Positions 13,701 to 24,600 of a DNA stretch of 64,000 nucleotides are shown piece by piece (position 1 is the stretch's first letter; every line of letters begins with the position of its first letter). This stretch comes from Chondrosia reniformis (taxonomy: Eukaryota > Porifera > Demospongiae > Chondrillida > Chondrillidae), in contig OX359191.1 of assembly GCA_947172415.1 (NCBI GenBank), forward strand, positions 6,448,001-6,512,000, in the 5' to 3' direction. Made by a program: the position numbers and the translations under genes. The notes below the pieces were generated by a model that was given only the letters and a program-made list of their open reading frames with translations, searched no databases and was not told where the DNA came from.

Positions 13701-16700
13701 ATTTTAAAGGTCATTATTTTAATTAATAACAAAGGTTAAGGTTAAATTAACCAATCAGAATGTTTAGATGGTTCTGTCCATAGGAATGTGCAGGTTCATG
13801 TTTATAAAATATTTCTGGTTCAGTCCAATACATGTAAACAAATCTAAACATACACACATTAAATCAGGAGAGATGGTAGAAATTTAAAGATTAAAACTGA
13901 AAGAATACTTGATTCTGCTGTAAAAACAAACCTTTTTGAAGAAGAAGTGATTTGCCAAGTGATTCAGTACCATTGGGTTGGTAGGGTCTATAGTATAGGC
14001 TTGGGACAGGAGACGCACTCCTTCCTTGATTGACTCCAACTGAATGAAAAGGGTATAGAGAGTTAGTAAAAATTGAGTCAATTGCACAGTACCTCTTATG
14101 ACATACAAATGGTATTCACTGGAATATGTTACGCCAAACTAGCCAAGGGAAGAAGAAGCCTCATCTTGGCTGGGGGACCAAAGTCCTACTAAAAATGAGA
14201 TAAAACTTAGGTCCCTTGGCTGGTTTGGCATAATATACGTATGTATTCTAGCGATTCTCCCTGGTATAGTAAAAAGAGTTATTGAAATTGATATACATGC
14301 AGTACACTATAGGCTAAAAACACGTATAGAAATGTTGAATTATGGAATGTAAACACTATGTAGGTACGTATGTAAGTTTTGAGTGTGAGTGTGAAATGGG
14401 CTCAAACTGGCTATATGATGGTATCACTACTCTTATAGTGTGCAATTTGTTTGCAGCAATTGTAGCTAAGTGGCCAAACATTGGCGGTCAAAACCATTTG
14501 CATATTGTATTTCCTTTCATGACGTTTATATCAAGCCACCTACATACAGACCTAGCTGTTTACTAGTATAATTATCATTTATACTTAATCATTCAAAAAC
14601 AGAAAGTGTTTTCTACAAGTTATCATTTCTAGTTCTTGAAGTAGTTCGTTAAACTTACTCTGTGTGTGTTTAGTTTCATTATTGCCAGGCCAACTAAAGC
14701 ACCAACGCATTTCGGATCAAGCTGCAAGGCTCTTTCAAAGGCCATTTTCGCCTTATCAAAGTTCTCCAACTTCATAAAACAGAGACCCATACCGAAACGA
14801 ACATTGCCTACAGACATGAATAATCTAACACACCATTTTTCAACATACTTCATCTACTTTCTATAGGGACTAAAGCTAGTGAGAGCTTTGGATGAGGATA
14901 CAAGAGTTTTCTTCTTCTCCTTCTTTTCTTCTCCACTGGGACAGACAGCTGTTTCTAGGAATTCCACCCTTCACTACAGATGTACTTACAAACACACTTT
15001 TAGCTGGTGCAAGGACCGTTACTTCCCACTTCCCAATTCAAACTCCAGTTTACATTTTTGTGAGGTTCATGGAATGTGACCCTCATCTTACCAGGACAGT
15101 TTGGGTTTGTCCTCAAAGCCTTCTTGTAGAAGGCTAGTGCTCCCTTGTAGTCCTTCTTTCTGAATGCAAGACAAGCCTTTCCTAGCATAGCTTGTATGTT
15201 GTTTGTGTCCTGTACATCACACAAGAACCAAACACCATTATACACTACATTATATACATTAGAACCTCAATTATCTGCACCCCAATTAACCGGCTGCTCG
15301 GATTATCCAGCCTTCGTGGCTATAACAAAATGGCTACTTTAAGCAGTGAGAAGAAGAAGTTCAGGAAAAGAAACCGTGTAATTCTTACCCTAGAGGATGA
15401 AATAGCAGTACTCGACCTCCTGAAGGATGGAGCAACTCAAGAGAAATTTAATTGTGGACGAGTATTGCATACTGTATTAAGAACGTTATTATTGTGCACA
15501 ATGTATTAAGAATATTGTGATTCGCATATCTGACAGTTTTACTTATCTGACAATGGTCTGGCCCCATTTGAATCGGATAAGTGAGGTACTATTGTACAAT
15601 ATACGTACACTATATTTGTACATTTATTATGTTTCAAAACTAAAACCAACTTCTTGTAACACAAAGTTGAATTGGGTCTCAGCCTGGTCTCTCTTGTCCC
15701 CTTCCAGCAGGCAGAAGTAGGCTCTACCCAGGAGGTGATTTAGATCATACATAACAATCTTGTCAGCTAAGGTGTACAGCTGTGTGGCCTAGGGGGTGGA
15801 CAAAATACAATAAATAGTAAACTTTTGAGGAGGAAACCCACTTCAGCATGTTTGTTTGTTATTAAAATTGGCCATTTGACTTTTCAAGGGGGTGGGGAAT
15901 TTTTCAGAGGGGACAAATGTCCCCCCTTGCCACCCTAGAAGAAATCCTGACACTCATTAGAAATGAGTATATACAAACGTACATAGTAGAAACAAACATG
16001 CTGTAGTGGTAAATATAACTAAAATAAAGAAGGTGTACAACTATGTAATATAGTAATTGTAAATGGACATTCATAAGATATATAAGAATACGACACTGGG
16101 AACAAAGACATGACACAGATCCACTGTGTTCCAGTAGGTGTATGCATATTAGGCTAATTAAACACATGTTGCACACTAATGGAAGCCAACTCACTTTAGT
16201 AAAGAATTCCCTTCTCTTATTCTTGTCCTTTTCTTTCCTTGCCAGTTGAACATAATAGGCAGCCAGTATGTCCAAAGAGGCCATTTGATCCTTCTCATGG
16301 TCGGGATAGCTGATGTCACCTTCTGAATAACCATGGAGATAAAAAGAAGTACGTAGAATATATGTATATACGTATGTATTACACGTACAGTATAAATAAT
16401 TATCTAACCAATTAAATCATTATGCATTAGAGAGAACAGCCTGGTAGAAACAATTACAGGGAATTAAACCCACTTTACTGTACATAAGGTTCCAAGAAGA
16501 CAAAGAGAGAAAGTATCCTTGTCCACTGTGGATATAAGGAGAGACAACGGTGTGGTCCAGTAAGAAAAGGAAGAAAAGTGTATAAAACTACGTATATCCT
16601 CTTCTAACACTCCAAAGGCTTTCCTCCCTAGATTAATATATGACTGGGAAAATTATCTGTTCTATTTATATTTCCTTAGCTTCCTAAGGGTATCAACCAT

Positions 16701-19700
16701 ATCTATGGAACACTGTGTTTTAAACTGTAAAAAGAACAATAAGACACCATCCATACGTATGTGTACATATGTATAGGGTTAACACAGTTGTGTACATATG
16801 TATAGGGTTAACACAGTTGTGTACATATGTATAGGGTTAACACAGTTGTGTACATATGTATAGGGTTAACACAGTTGTGTACATATGTATAGGGTTAACA
16901 CAGCTGTGTACATATGTATAGGGTTAACACAGTTGTGTACATATGTATAGGGTTAACACAGTTGTGTACATATGTATAGGGTTAACACAGTTGTGTACAT
17001 ATGTATAGGGTTAACACAGTTGTGTACATATGTATAGGGTTAACACAGTTGTGTACATATGTATAGGGTTAACACAGCTGTGTACATATGTATAGGGTTA
17101 ACACAGTTGTGTACATATGTATAGGGTTAACACAGTTGTGTACATATGTATAGGGTTAACACAGTTGTGTACATATGTATAGGGTTAACACAGTTGTGTA
17201 CATATGTATAGGGTTAACACAGCTGTGTACATATGTATAGGGTTAACACAGTTGTGTACATATGTATAGGGTTAACACAGCTGTGTACATATGTATAGGG
17301 TTAACACAGTTGTGTACATATGTATAGGGTTAACACAGCTGTGTACATATGTATAGGGTTAACACAGCTGTGTACATATGTATAGGGTTAACACAGCTGT
17401 GTACATATGTATAGGGTTAACACAGTTGTGTACATATGTATAGGGTTAACACAGCTGTGTACATATGTATAGGGTTAACACAGCTGTGTACATATGTATA
17501 GGGTTAACACAGTTGTGTACATATGTATAGGGTTAACACAGTTGTGTACATATGTATAGGGTTAACACAGTTGTGTACATATGTATAGGGTTAACACAGT
17601 TGTGTACATATGTATAGGGTTAACACAGCTGTGTACATATGTATAGGGTTAACACAGTTGTGTACATATGTATAGGGTTAACACAGTTGTGTACATATGT
17701 ATAGGGTTAACACAGTTGTGTACATATGTATAGGGTTAACACAGTTGTGTACATATGTATAGGGTTAACACAGTTGTGTACATATGTATAGGGTTAACAC
17801 AGTTGTGTACATATGTATAGGGTTAACACAGTTGTGTACATATGTATAGGGTTAACACAGTTGTGTACATATAGGTCTAACAGAATCACAACATAACATG
17901 TAACATGTGGTTGCTCAAGTCATTACATACAAATACTTGTGATTGTTCTAGTAACTAATATTTGTATGTTTTTGGTTGAGACTGAAAGTGAAGACTAATT
18001 CACTCCAAATTAGAAATTCACAACTGTTTTTCATTTTACAAACAATGATAAAACAGTCACTGGATAACTGACATACCAAATCATATGAAAGGAAGCTAAT
18101 TGTACAAAGCCCGTGGATGGAACAAGGATGAAATTATATGAAGAAAAGTCCAGTGATTATTCACATGTACTGTAAACAGCCAAGAGATACAAATTAGAGG
18201 TTATCCTTTACTAATTGTAAGCAATTTATGATTTGTCTACATCTTTGTTGTGTTGACATCTTTGTTGTGTTGACATCTTTGCTGCGTTGACATCTTTGCT
18301 GCGTTGACATCTTTGTTGCGTTGACATCTTTGTTGCGTTGACATCTTTGCTGCGTTGACATCTTTGTTGTGTTGACATCTTTGTTGCGTTGACATCTTTG
18401 TTGCGTTGACATCTTTGTTGTGTTGACATCTTTGTTGTGTTGACATCTTTGTTGTGTTGACATCTTTGTTGTGTTGACATCTTTGCTGCGTTGACATCTT
18501 TGTTGCGTTGACATCTTTGTTGTGTTGACATCTTTGTTGTGTTGACATCTTTGTTGTGTTTATGGCTATCCTAATCCTAAGTCTAATGTCTTAGAGGAAG
18601 GTGCTTTAGAGAGACACTTTAGCACAATTAGACCCAAGGCAGAGCTTAGAAATAAACATATCCCACTTATTTAGTCTGTATATAGGAACCTATTGATAGC
18701 TTAATGAATTAAGTTAACTACAAACACCTTTGAATGCATTAAATCCACTAATTGCCAAGCATTATGTGCTCATGAATAGGGTGTGTAAATCATGCTTTGG
18801 GAAATACTTGCATGTGCTACAGTGCTAACAGAAAATTACACAAGTCATTTCAAAATCTGGAAGATGTTATCAAAATAAGACAGTGATCATGTGATAAAGG
18901 CTAACTATACAGAAGTGGCGATCTATGCTGAAATTTAATCACTTGTACGTTTGAGTACATCATCCCCAATTTAGCTGAAATGATGCATCTTGCATCAGTA
19001 GGAGTAAGGGTCAACTAGTATGGAGGCTGATTGTATATCTACAAGAACTAGTAGAAGCACAGACTGCGTATACTTAACGTTAATTATCCTAAAAATACCC
19101 TCCAAGGTATGTTAAGAATCTCTTCTGACTGTATCAAATCTATCTTTGAAAGGATTCATCTTTTGGTCTCTTGAACATCTATAAATGCAGTTTCCTTTTT
19201 GATTTTCTTCATTCCAAGGGGTGTTCTTTGGCAACAGATGCTCAAAAAGTTGAAAAGATGTATCCTTTCAAAGGTAATCACATCTGTCATATACGTACAT
19301 ATGCCTGTGTATGCTATATATATATATAGGTGAGACTCCCAGATATCAAGAGGACAATATCTTCAAATGTGAATCGTGCATTTTCATTTTGCACCCAGTG
19401 TCTGCTTAGATGGGGATATCAATCAATGTAAATAAGATTATTACCTTGTTTTCCAAAGTCTAGCAACTTCACAAAGTCATCTTCCTTTCCCTGTTTGAAG
19501 TACTGCAACTGCCATATGAAAAATAAAAGATTGATCCATAATTCACAAAACTTTAGAAAACAAAGAATACAGTAAATTTGTACGTACGTATATCTCTGTA
19601 GTAACATACATACATACATAAGTCTGACAATGCAGAGTGCTACTGTAATATTTGTCATTGAAATTCCAATTAGAAAAAAAAAGAAAATGTATAAATAAAA

Positions 19701-21474
19701 TAGAAAGGAAATGTATCTTGGCAACAAAAATAAACTATAAATTCACAAACTTCCATTTCAAACCATCCCATCACTATTGGTCACTGGATCAAATTAACTT
19801 GAAACACAGAGTAAACATAGAAAATATATTTCAGTAAAAGCAGCTCGTATTAGATATGTACCTAGCTTTCAAAATCAGTATTTCATATTACAGCTTTCAC
19901 ACAATACTATTTCCTAATTGAAAACAGATTCAATATATTAAAATATCCTGCCTTCCAAGCTATGTAATAAACAAAGCCTGTCTAAGTTCCATTTCAGATT
20001 CAGTCACAAAAGGCTTTACTGAACACACATCGGCAGCCAAATAGACCAAGAGATACCAGTAATATTCTGTTTAGCACTTAAATGAACATGATGACCGTAT
20101 ATATATAGAGTTTCTTAGAAGTGGCCCAGTGCAAGTAACTATGCATACGTACGTATATTCAATATTGTACATGATCTTTGGAAAGGGTCATCTTTCGACT
20201 TTGGGAGCGTCAGTCACTGAAGAAGACCCCCAGGGTTGAAACGTTTGGCAGTGGCAGAAAGAAGAACCAAAAAACTGTGTCTCTAGACACTCCCAAAGTC
20301 GAAAGATGACCCTTTCCAAAGATAAGTTCGACGCAGTTAGAAGAAATCCTTATTGTACATGATACTATAATGTTACAATGATTACATACAAGTTATATAT
20401 TTTACTTAAATATCACAAAAGGCTTTACTGAACACACAACAGCAGCCAAATAGACCAAGAGGTACACATGTAGAGATACAAGTGAGACATAAATATAAAG
20501 ACATAAATGTATATAAACAGATAAATGTAATAGACAGATGCATGTAATAGACAGATAGATGTAATAGACAGATGGATGTAATAGACAGATGCATGTAATA
20601 GACAGATGCATGTAATAGACAGATGCATGTAATAGACAGATGGATGTAATAGACAGATGCATGTAATAGACAGATGGATGTAATAGACAGATGGATGTAA
20701 TAGACAGATGCATGTAATAGACAGATGCATGTAATAGACAGATGCATGTAATAGACAGATGCATGTAATAGACAGATGGATGTAATAGACAGATGCATGT
20801 AATAGACAGATAGATGTAATAGACAGATAGATGTAATAGACAGATAGATGTAATAGACAGATAGATTGGGGGTGCTGGTGGCCTGGTAGTTGAGAGCAAA
20901 GATTAAAGAGCAAGACACAATGGGATGGCCAGGACTCACCTCCAGGGCAGAAAAGAAAAAAAGAAAAGTGACCCCCTGCCATCAACATCAGCCCTGACTG
21001 ATTATTAACTGATTATTAACTGATTAGTGTGTATGTGTAGATGTTTACTTTGATTTCAGTGTATTAAACTGGGCCCCATGAAAAGTAGCCTTTGGCTAAT
21101 GGGTCACCCAGTATAAATAAGATAAGTGATAAGTGATAAGTGATAAGTGACAGATGCAATATAGACAGAGGTTATTGGTAGGAGTTAACAAGAAGGTTGC
21201 CGTTACGACTCACAGCCAGAATGATCCATATATTGAGTGGAGCACGTTCGTCCCTCAAAATGGACAAAACTTCTTCTCCTTCCGGCAACTGATCGAAGTC
21301 CAACTCTATCACCTGACAAAACAGTTTCAAACACTTTGAATTGTTATGAAAGGCAGGCAAACTAAATATAGTCTATTTTCTGTAATCCGCTAGACGTACC
21401 TCATCGCTATCGCCTAGAGGGATCTCTACCGACTGGACAGTCGGATTGTAACCTGTAGGGACGATGGCAGCCAT
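4702..21474 (-). CDS. CTR9: CTR9, TPR subunit of the PAF1 transcription elongation complex
   Basis: Nuclear scaffold of the PAF1 complex, which travels with RNA polymerase II and supports histone modification (family knowledge). All 25 coding exons can be placed in phase, giving 1,064 residues against 1,173 in human. Exons from the start: 21400-21474, 21214-21312, 19445-19508, 16195-16322, 15651-15788, 15092-15209, 14659-14807, 13932-14039, 13413-13520, 13185-13304, 12592-12927, 11936-12119, 11501-11580, 11132-11326, 10508-10651, 9649-9741, 8565-8681, 7366-7511, 7124-7195, 6400-6535, 6197-6293, 5829-5964, 5615-5728, 5082-5246, 4702-4774. Human-like blocks include [55 protein letters not shown] and [14 protein letters not shown]. 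TPRs fill the first 800 or so residues; a charged coiled coil covers about 830-900 and a Lys/Glu/Ser-rich tail ends SDEDE-like (SPDSDED). It shares a short promoter region with the adaptor gene at 21638. Confidence 0.97.
6617..6855 (+). mobile_element. Dispersed element family D, copy 1
   Basis: One of at least seven copies of a roughly 230-bp dispersed sequence in this window. Hallmarks are ACAGAAGATCAAGA, GGTGGAATTCCCAGAAAC, a purine-rich middle and ATGAAGATACAGG/CATCCAAA near the end. This copy, in a CTR9 intron, keeps an open frame of about 50 lysine-rich residues ([19 protein letters not shown]). No tRNA-like head or terminal inverted repeat is obvious, so the class is open. Confidence 0.7.
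6868..7090 (+). mobile_element. Dispersed element family D, copy 2
   Basis: It lies 12 bases after copy 1 in the same orientation and is more diverged (GTGTGGAATTCCCAAAACAG). It ends in CTTTACTCTAAAGTAGATG, which other copies share in reverse. It lies just before CTR9 exon 7124-7195. Confidence 0.65.
7484..7858 (-). repeat. Minisatellite made from a CTR9 splice acceptor and exon start
   Basis: Eight head-to-tail units of 46-47 bp. Read on the minus strand each unit is TTGATAG followed by GCACGCCATGTGGCCCCCAA, which is the acceptor and first 29 bases of CTR9 exon 7366-7511 (residues ARHVAPNDS). The copy nearest 7511 is the one continuous with the real exon; the other seven lie in the upstream intron and duplicate the acceptor almost perfectly. 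Confidence 0.95.
8165..8345 (+). mobile_element. Dispersed element family D, copy 3 (rearranged)
   Basis: Two blocks of the family (CTCCTGTATCTTCATCCAAA and AATCCCAGAAACAGCTGTCT) appear in swapped order, separated by the TTAGATTTTTCAT end sequence. It is a broken or nested copy in the CTR9 intron between 8681 and 9649. Confidence 0.5.
8783..9080. repeat. 24-27 bp minisatellite
   Basis: About eleven units of GGACTGTTGGCCCCTCCCAC plus AGAAAAT or AGGT, giving 27- and 24-bp variants. Both lengths are multiples of three, so long repetitive open frames appear on both strands; they are by-products. It lies in a CTR9 intron. Confidence 0.9.
9890..10012. mobile_element. Inverted-repeat element, related fragment at 38196-38270
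   Basis: The arms CATTTGACTCTGGATTTTAC and GTAAAACCCAGAGTTGAATG are imperfectly complementary, as are CATGTCTCCCGAGGAGCTCA and the GGAGACATGAGTGGG side. A related piece (CACTCATGTCTCCTGAGGAG) lies in an intron of the adaptor gene near 38200, so it is dispersed. It is non-coding and MITE-like. Confidence 0.5.
10200..10432 (-). mobile_element. Dispersed element family D, copy 4
   Basis: Same family, opposite orientation, in a CTR9 intron. On the minus strand it keeps the open lysine-rich frame with [17 protein letters not shown] followed by LLYPHPKLS, close to the copy at 60470-60675. Confidence 0.7.
14828..14980 (-). mobile_element. Dispersed element family D, copy 5 (partial)
   Basis: Shares AGAGCTTTGGATGAGGATAC and GGAATTCCACCCTTCA with the other copies. 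It lies between CTR9 exons 14659-14807 and 15092-15209 and is truncated at one end. Confidence 0.65.
15257..15594 (+). mobile_element. Pogo/Tigger-like non-autonomous DNA transposon (copy 1)
   Basis: The ends CATTAGAACCTCAATTATC and GGATAAGTGAGGTACTATTG are diverged inverted repeats flanked by TA on both sides (15255-15256 and 15595-15596), the target-site signature of Tc1/mariner-pogo elements. Inside, a frame starting at 15329 encodes [17 protein letters not shown] then [20 protein letters not shown], resembling the N-terminal CENP-B/pogo helix-turn-helix. The catalytic domain is absent. It sits in a CTR9 intron and is more diverged than the copy at 39067. Confidence 0.85.
16760..17868. repeat. 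29-bp minisatellite, about 38 copies
   Basis: The unit is GTGTACATATGTATAGGGTT plus AACACAGTT. Units are nearly identical except for a T/C choice in CAGTTG/CAGCTG. It contains the palindromes TACATATGTA and GTTAAC. It lies in the 3.1-kb CTR9 intron between exons 16195-16322 and 19445-19508. Confidence 0.97.
18238..18560. repeat. 17-bp minisatellite, about 19 copies
   Basis: The unit is ACATCTTTGTTGYGTTG with T/C variation. Because 17 is not a multiple of three, all three minus frames stay open with the same cycling peptide; none is a gene. It lies in the same CTR9 intron as the 29-bp array. Confidence 0.97.
20005..20466. other. Direct repeats flanking a perfect 32-bp inverted repeat
   Basis: A 52-bp sequence starting TCACAAAAGGCTTTACTGAA occurs at about 20009 and again at about 20413. 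Between them, 20176-20207 and 20290-20321 are a perfect 32-bp inverted repeat (CTTTGGAAAGGGTCATCTTT outward) whose spacer holds GAAGACCCCCAGGGTTGAAA. The inner part looks like a miniature element; the outer direct repeats look like a local duplication. It lies in a CTR9 intron. Confidence 0.7.
20525..20868. repeat. 17-bp minisatellite, about 20 copies
   Basis: The unit is ATGTAATAGACAGATGS/A. The third-last and last bases vary between units. Long repetitive open frames on the minus strand across 20402-20988 come from this array. It lies in a CTR9 intron. Confidence 0.97.
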
Positions 21475-21637
21475 TTTATATTTCCCACTGTATGAGTTCC
21501 GCTTTCAATTTCCGACCTCATATGTATAAAACTAAATCCTATTTTTCACTTCAAAAGTGTTAGGATATACTAGGCAGCTCTCTCGCCGCCGTACATTATA
21601 GAACAGGTACAGTTGGTATTAGATATTATGTCGCATA
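21475..21637. promoter_or_regulatory. Divergent promoter between CTR9 and the ANKS1-like gene
   Basis: Only 163 bp separate the two start codons (CTR9 ATG 21472-21474 on the minus strand; adaptor ATG 21638-21640 on the plus strand), so both core promoters must fit here or overlap the 5' UTRs. No clear TATA box for either side; a CpG-bearing CTCTCGCCGCC lies at about 21580. A short upstream ATG at 21628 opens a five-codon frame ending at 21645 that overlaps the adaptor start, which could dampen its translation. Confidence 0.8.
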
Positions 21638-24600
21638 ATGGGTAAGGATCGTGAAAAGGAACTGTTTAAAGCCGCGAGGACTGGAGATGTGGCAGGCATA
21701 GATCGCCTGTTGGGAAATAGACAGAAGATAAGAGGAAGGTAAGCCTTCTCGTGGGATGCCAACACTTGGTAGGAGACATATGTTATATATTAGAGAAACT
21801 ACTCTTTGAAGGGTCGGTGAGCTTCGAGCTCAGTCACTCGAACAGCTAAAATGGTTCATAATGACCGTTTTATTACATTTTGGCTACGCAGCGCAACAGT
21901 GTGAACACGTAAACAGGCTATCTGTAATTCTGTTAATGGCTGATTGTGGTCGAATAATGCAGGTCTATTAGTTAGGAATGTTAAAGGTTTGCCCTCCTTT
22001 ATTGAGTGTCTCTTGTAGATGAACAGGTTTACAAAGTGGAGGTTGGCTATTGCTATAAAAGGTTGTTTTGTTGCTTAATTATATTATACCATGCATAGTG
22101 TATACTGTGAAAATCATATCACTGACTGGTCTATATACGTATGTATATATTATTATTAATGTTATAATTAGATATTAAGCTGCTATTATAAGCATACCAT
22201 TACATACAAGACAATGGTATTAGATTATTCTTATAATTCATGGAATATGCAATCATGTGTGTACATTATGAAAGTTTCCATAGTGAATATACTTTAGTAC
22301 CCCTTTCAGTAGAGGATAGAGGTTGTCACATGTATACAGGAGTATCCCATTCATCAGTACGGGATACAACAGAAGTATGAGTGGCCACTCTACTAACAAG
22401 TATGCTCATATGCTACAAAGCTTGTGGTTACCTTATCAGCAAATAAGTGGACAACCAGAGTGTGGCTGACCACTATATAATGAAAAATAAGATTACGTAG
22501 CTTTAGATTTTAAAGTCCCCTGGTGTTTCATTGCTTTCTGAGAAGCTCCTTTGTTATAACAACATTAGATCATTTAACATTTAATATTAGTGTCGCATAT
22601 CCAACTTAATGTACTGAGGAATGCAAACACAATGCTTACATTTTCATTGGAGTAGAATGCATTGTCACATGTATTTGTTATTGGACTGGTCCACTTGTTG
22701 TATTACATCTGCATACGTACGTATGTAGGTCAGTAACTCAGTTAAGTATATGTTGGGGTAATATTAGTTAAATATATGTTGGGGTAATATTAGTTAAGTA
22801 TATGTTGGGGTTATATAAGAGAATATATTTTCATACTTTATGAAAACTATTTTCAAAATATTAATATTTGATAATACAGAAGAGGTGCATAATGTGTAGT
22901 AATAATTGTAACATGTTTTGCAACCAGTCTGGTGAGCCAGCCCTTATTGTAGTAACAGTATGGCTAATTAGGTGCTGAGCTTGCCAGGTTATAGTACCGA
23001 CTTTCTATGTACCTGGATTTCTAAAATTCTGAATATCAGTATTTTTATAATTAAACTTGAGATTTCAATAAACGAGGTTAAGTTTATGTAAACGTTTGGT
23101 ATATGATTGTAATTGAATAATTACTAGTATTTAGCGGGTGCCGCATTGTAAGAGTAACATTCCCCAGTGATGCTTGACTGTAAAGTGTGTTTTGTGCATG
23201 CTTGCTAGATGAGAATCAGCTTGTGTTAAAGGAAAAGCTAAGCCTTGAATTATCTTTACACTTACTGAATTGGTTACAGTACACATTTTAGCAGTACATT
23301 AAGCTCAAAATTTATTTAATGCAAAGGAAGCTCTTCAAAGCCATTATTGTGTGTCTGTTAAGAAATTTAATATTATATTTTGTGACATTCCAACTCTGTC
23401 CCTATTACCTCATCAAATTATCCACAATTGTAAGTCCTCCTTGTCATGTTCAATTTCCTTTGAAGTGTTTGTTAACTGTTTGATATAGAACTAGGTTTAT
23501 ATGTAGGAATTACTATAGTTAGTGTTGAGAAAGATGTAGGCAGAGATCACCGTATTATATTATTATATATATACTCAGGTTGTGTATATGAAGAAAACAT
23601 ACATACGTACGTGCGTAAAAGATCTCACTCTTTGTTCTTATTGTGTATTGTGTATGACAGTGTATACAATACGTATGTACGTACGTATGTGTAATATGTA
23701 TTTTAGTTGGTGTTTATAGCTCTATACACTTGATTCCTCCTTAACTTATTGATTAGTAAACTTGTAAACATCTAAAAGATGAATTAAATGTAGGTAAATA
23801 TTAAATTGTATCCTCCTCCAAAGATCTGTCTCTTAGGAATAAGTGGGATAATTAAGTTTGTATTTGTATGTTTTGGTATACTTCAAAGGGGGTCATCAAA
23901 TCCCTGCCCTGCCCCATCCCTAAAAGAAACCATGATTTTTACACACCAATCACATACATACATACGTAGATAAGATATAAGATATGCATACGTACGTATA
24001 TGTACATGTGTATATATGTACGTATAGATCCTAAAGTGCTCTAGCTGTTGTGTCTTGTGAAGCTACTGCTCTGCCATATACGTATGCTACTTTTGGGCTG
24101 GTGATAGGTACATACGTATTAGTTCCCCACCTCTGTAGTTTGACCCTGTAATGATATAATTGTGATAGTGTGTGCCATTCATATGTTGTAATGACTGGAT
24201 GATGTCATACGTATGTATCTATATATAGCCCTCATTTCCTCCCCTGCAGTGTAAGGAAGGGTCCTAAAGGCCCCAATCCAAACATACAGGACCCCAATGG
24301 CATGACCCCACTCCACCATGCTGCTATGAATGGATACAGGTGTGTGCTATATATGAAACAACTAAGATATAGTATGTACGTACATATTATTACATACATA
24401 TACGTAGGTAAGTGTATCAGAGAATCACCACTAATTATGTTTCCCCTCTTAAACTAACTACTTATTAACTAATGAAGACTCATTACTAGCTAGTAATGAG
24501 TCTTCATTAGTTAAGGGGGAGGCATTGCTGTGGCAATTGTAGCTCAGTGGCAGAGCAACTTGTGGTCATAACCTGGGTTTGAGACTGATTACAATGACAT

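Noticed and set aside
16760-17868. CRISPR-like regular array
   Set aside because: Units are directly adjacent with no unique spacers, in an intron of an animal gene: an ordinary minisatellite.
18194-18548. Three overlapping frames rich in STQQRCQ
   Set aside because: Artefact of the 17-bp repeat; same peptide in every frame.
20402-20988. Long minus-strand open frames of 165-187 codons
   Set aside because: Cycling peptide ([17 protein letters not shown]) produced by the 17-bp array in all frames.
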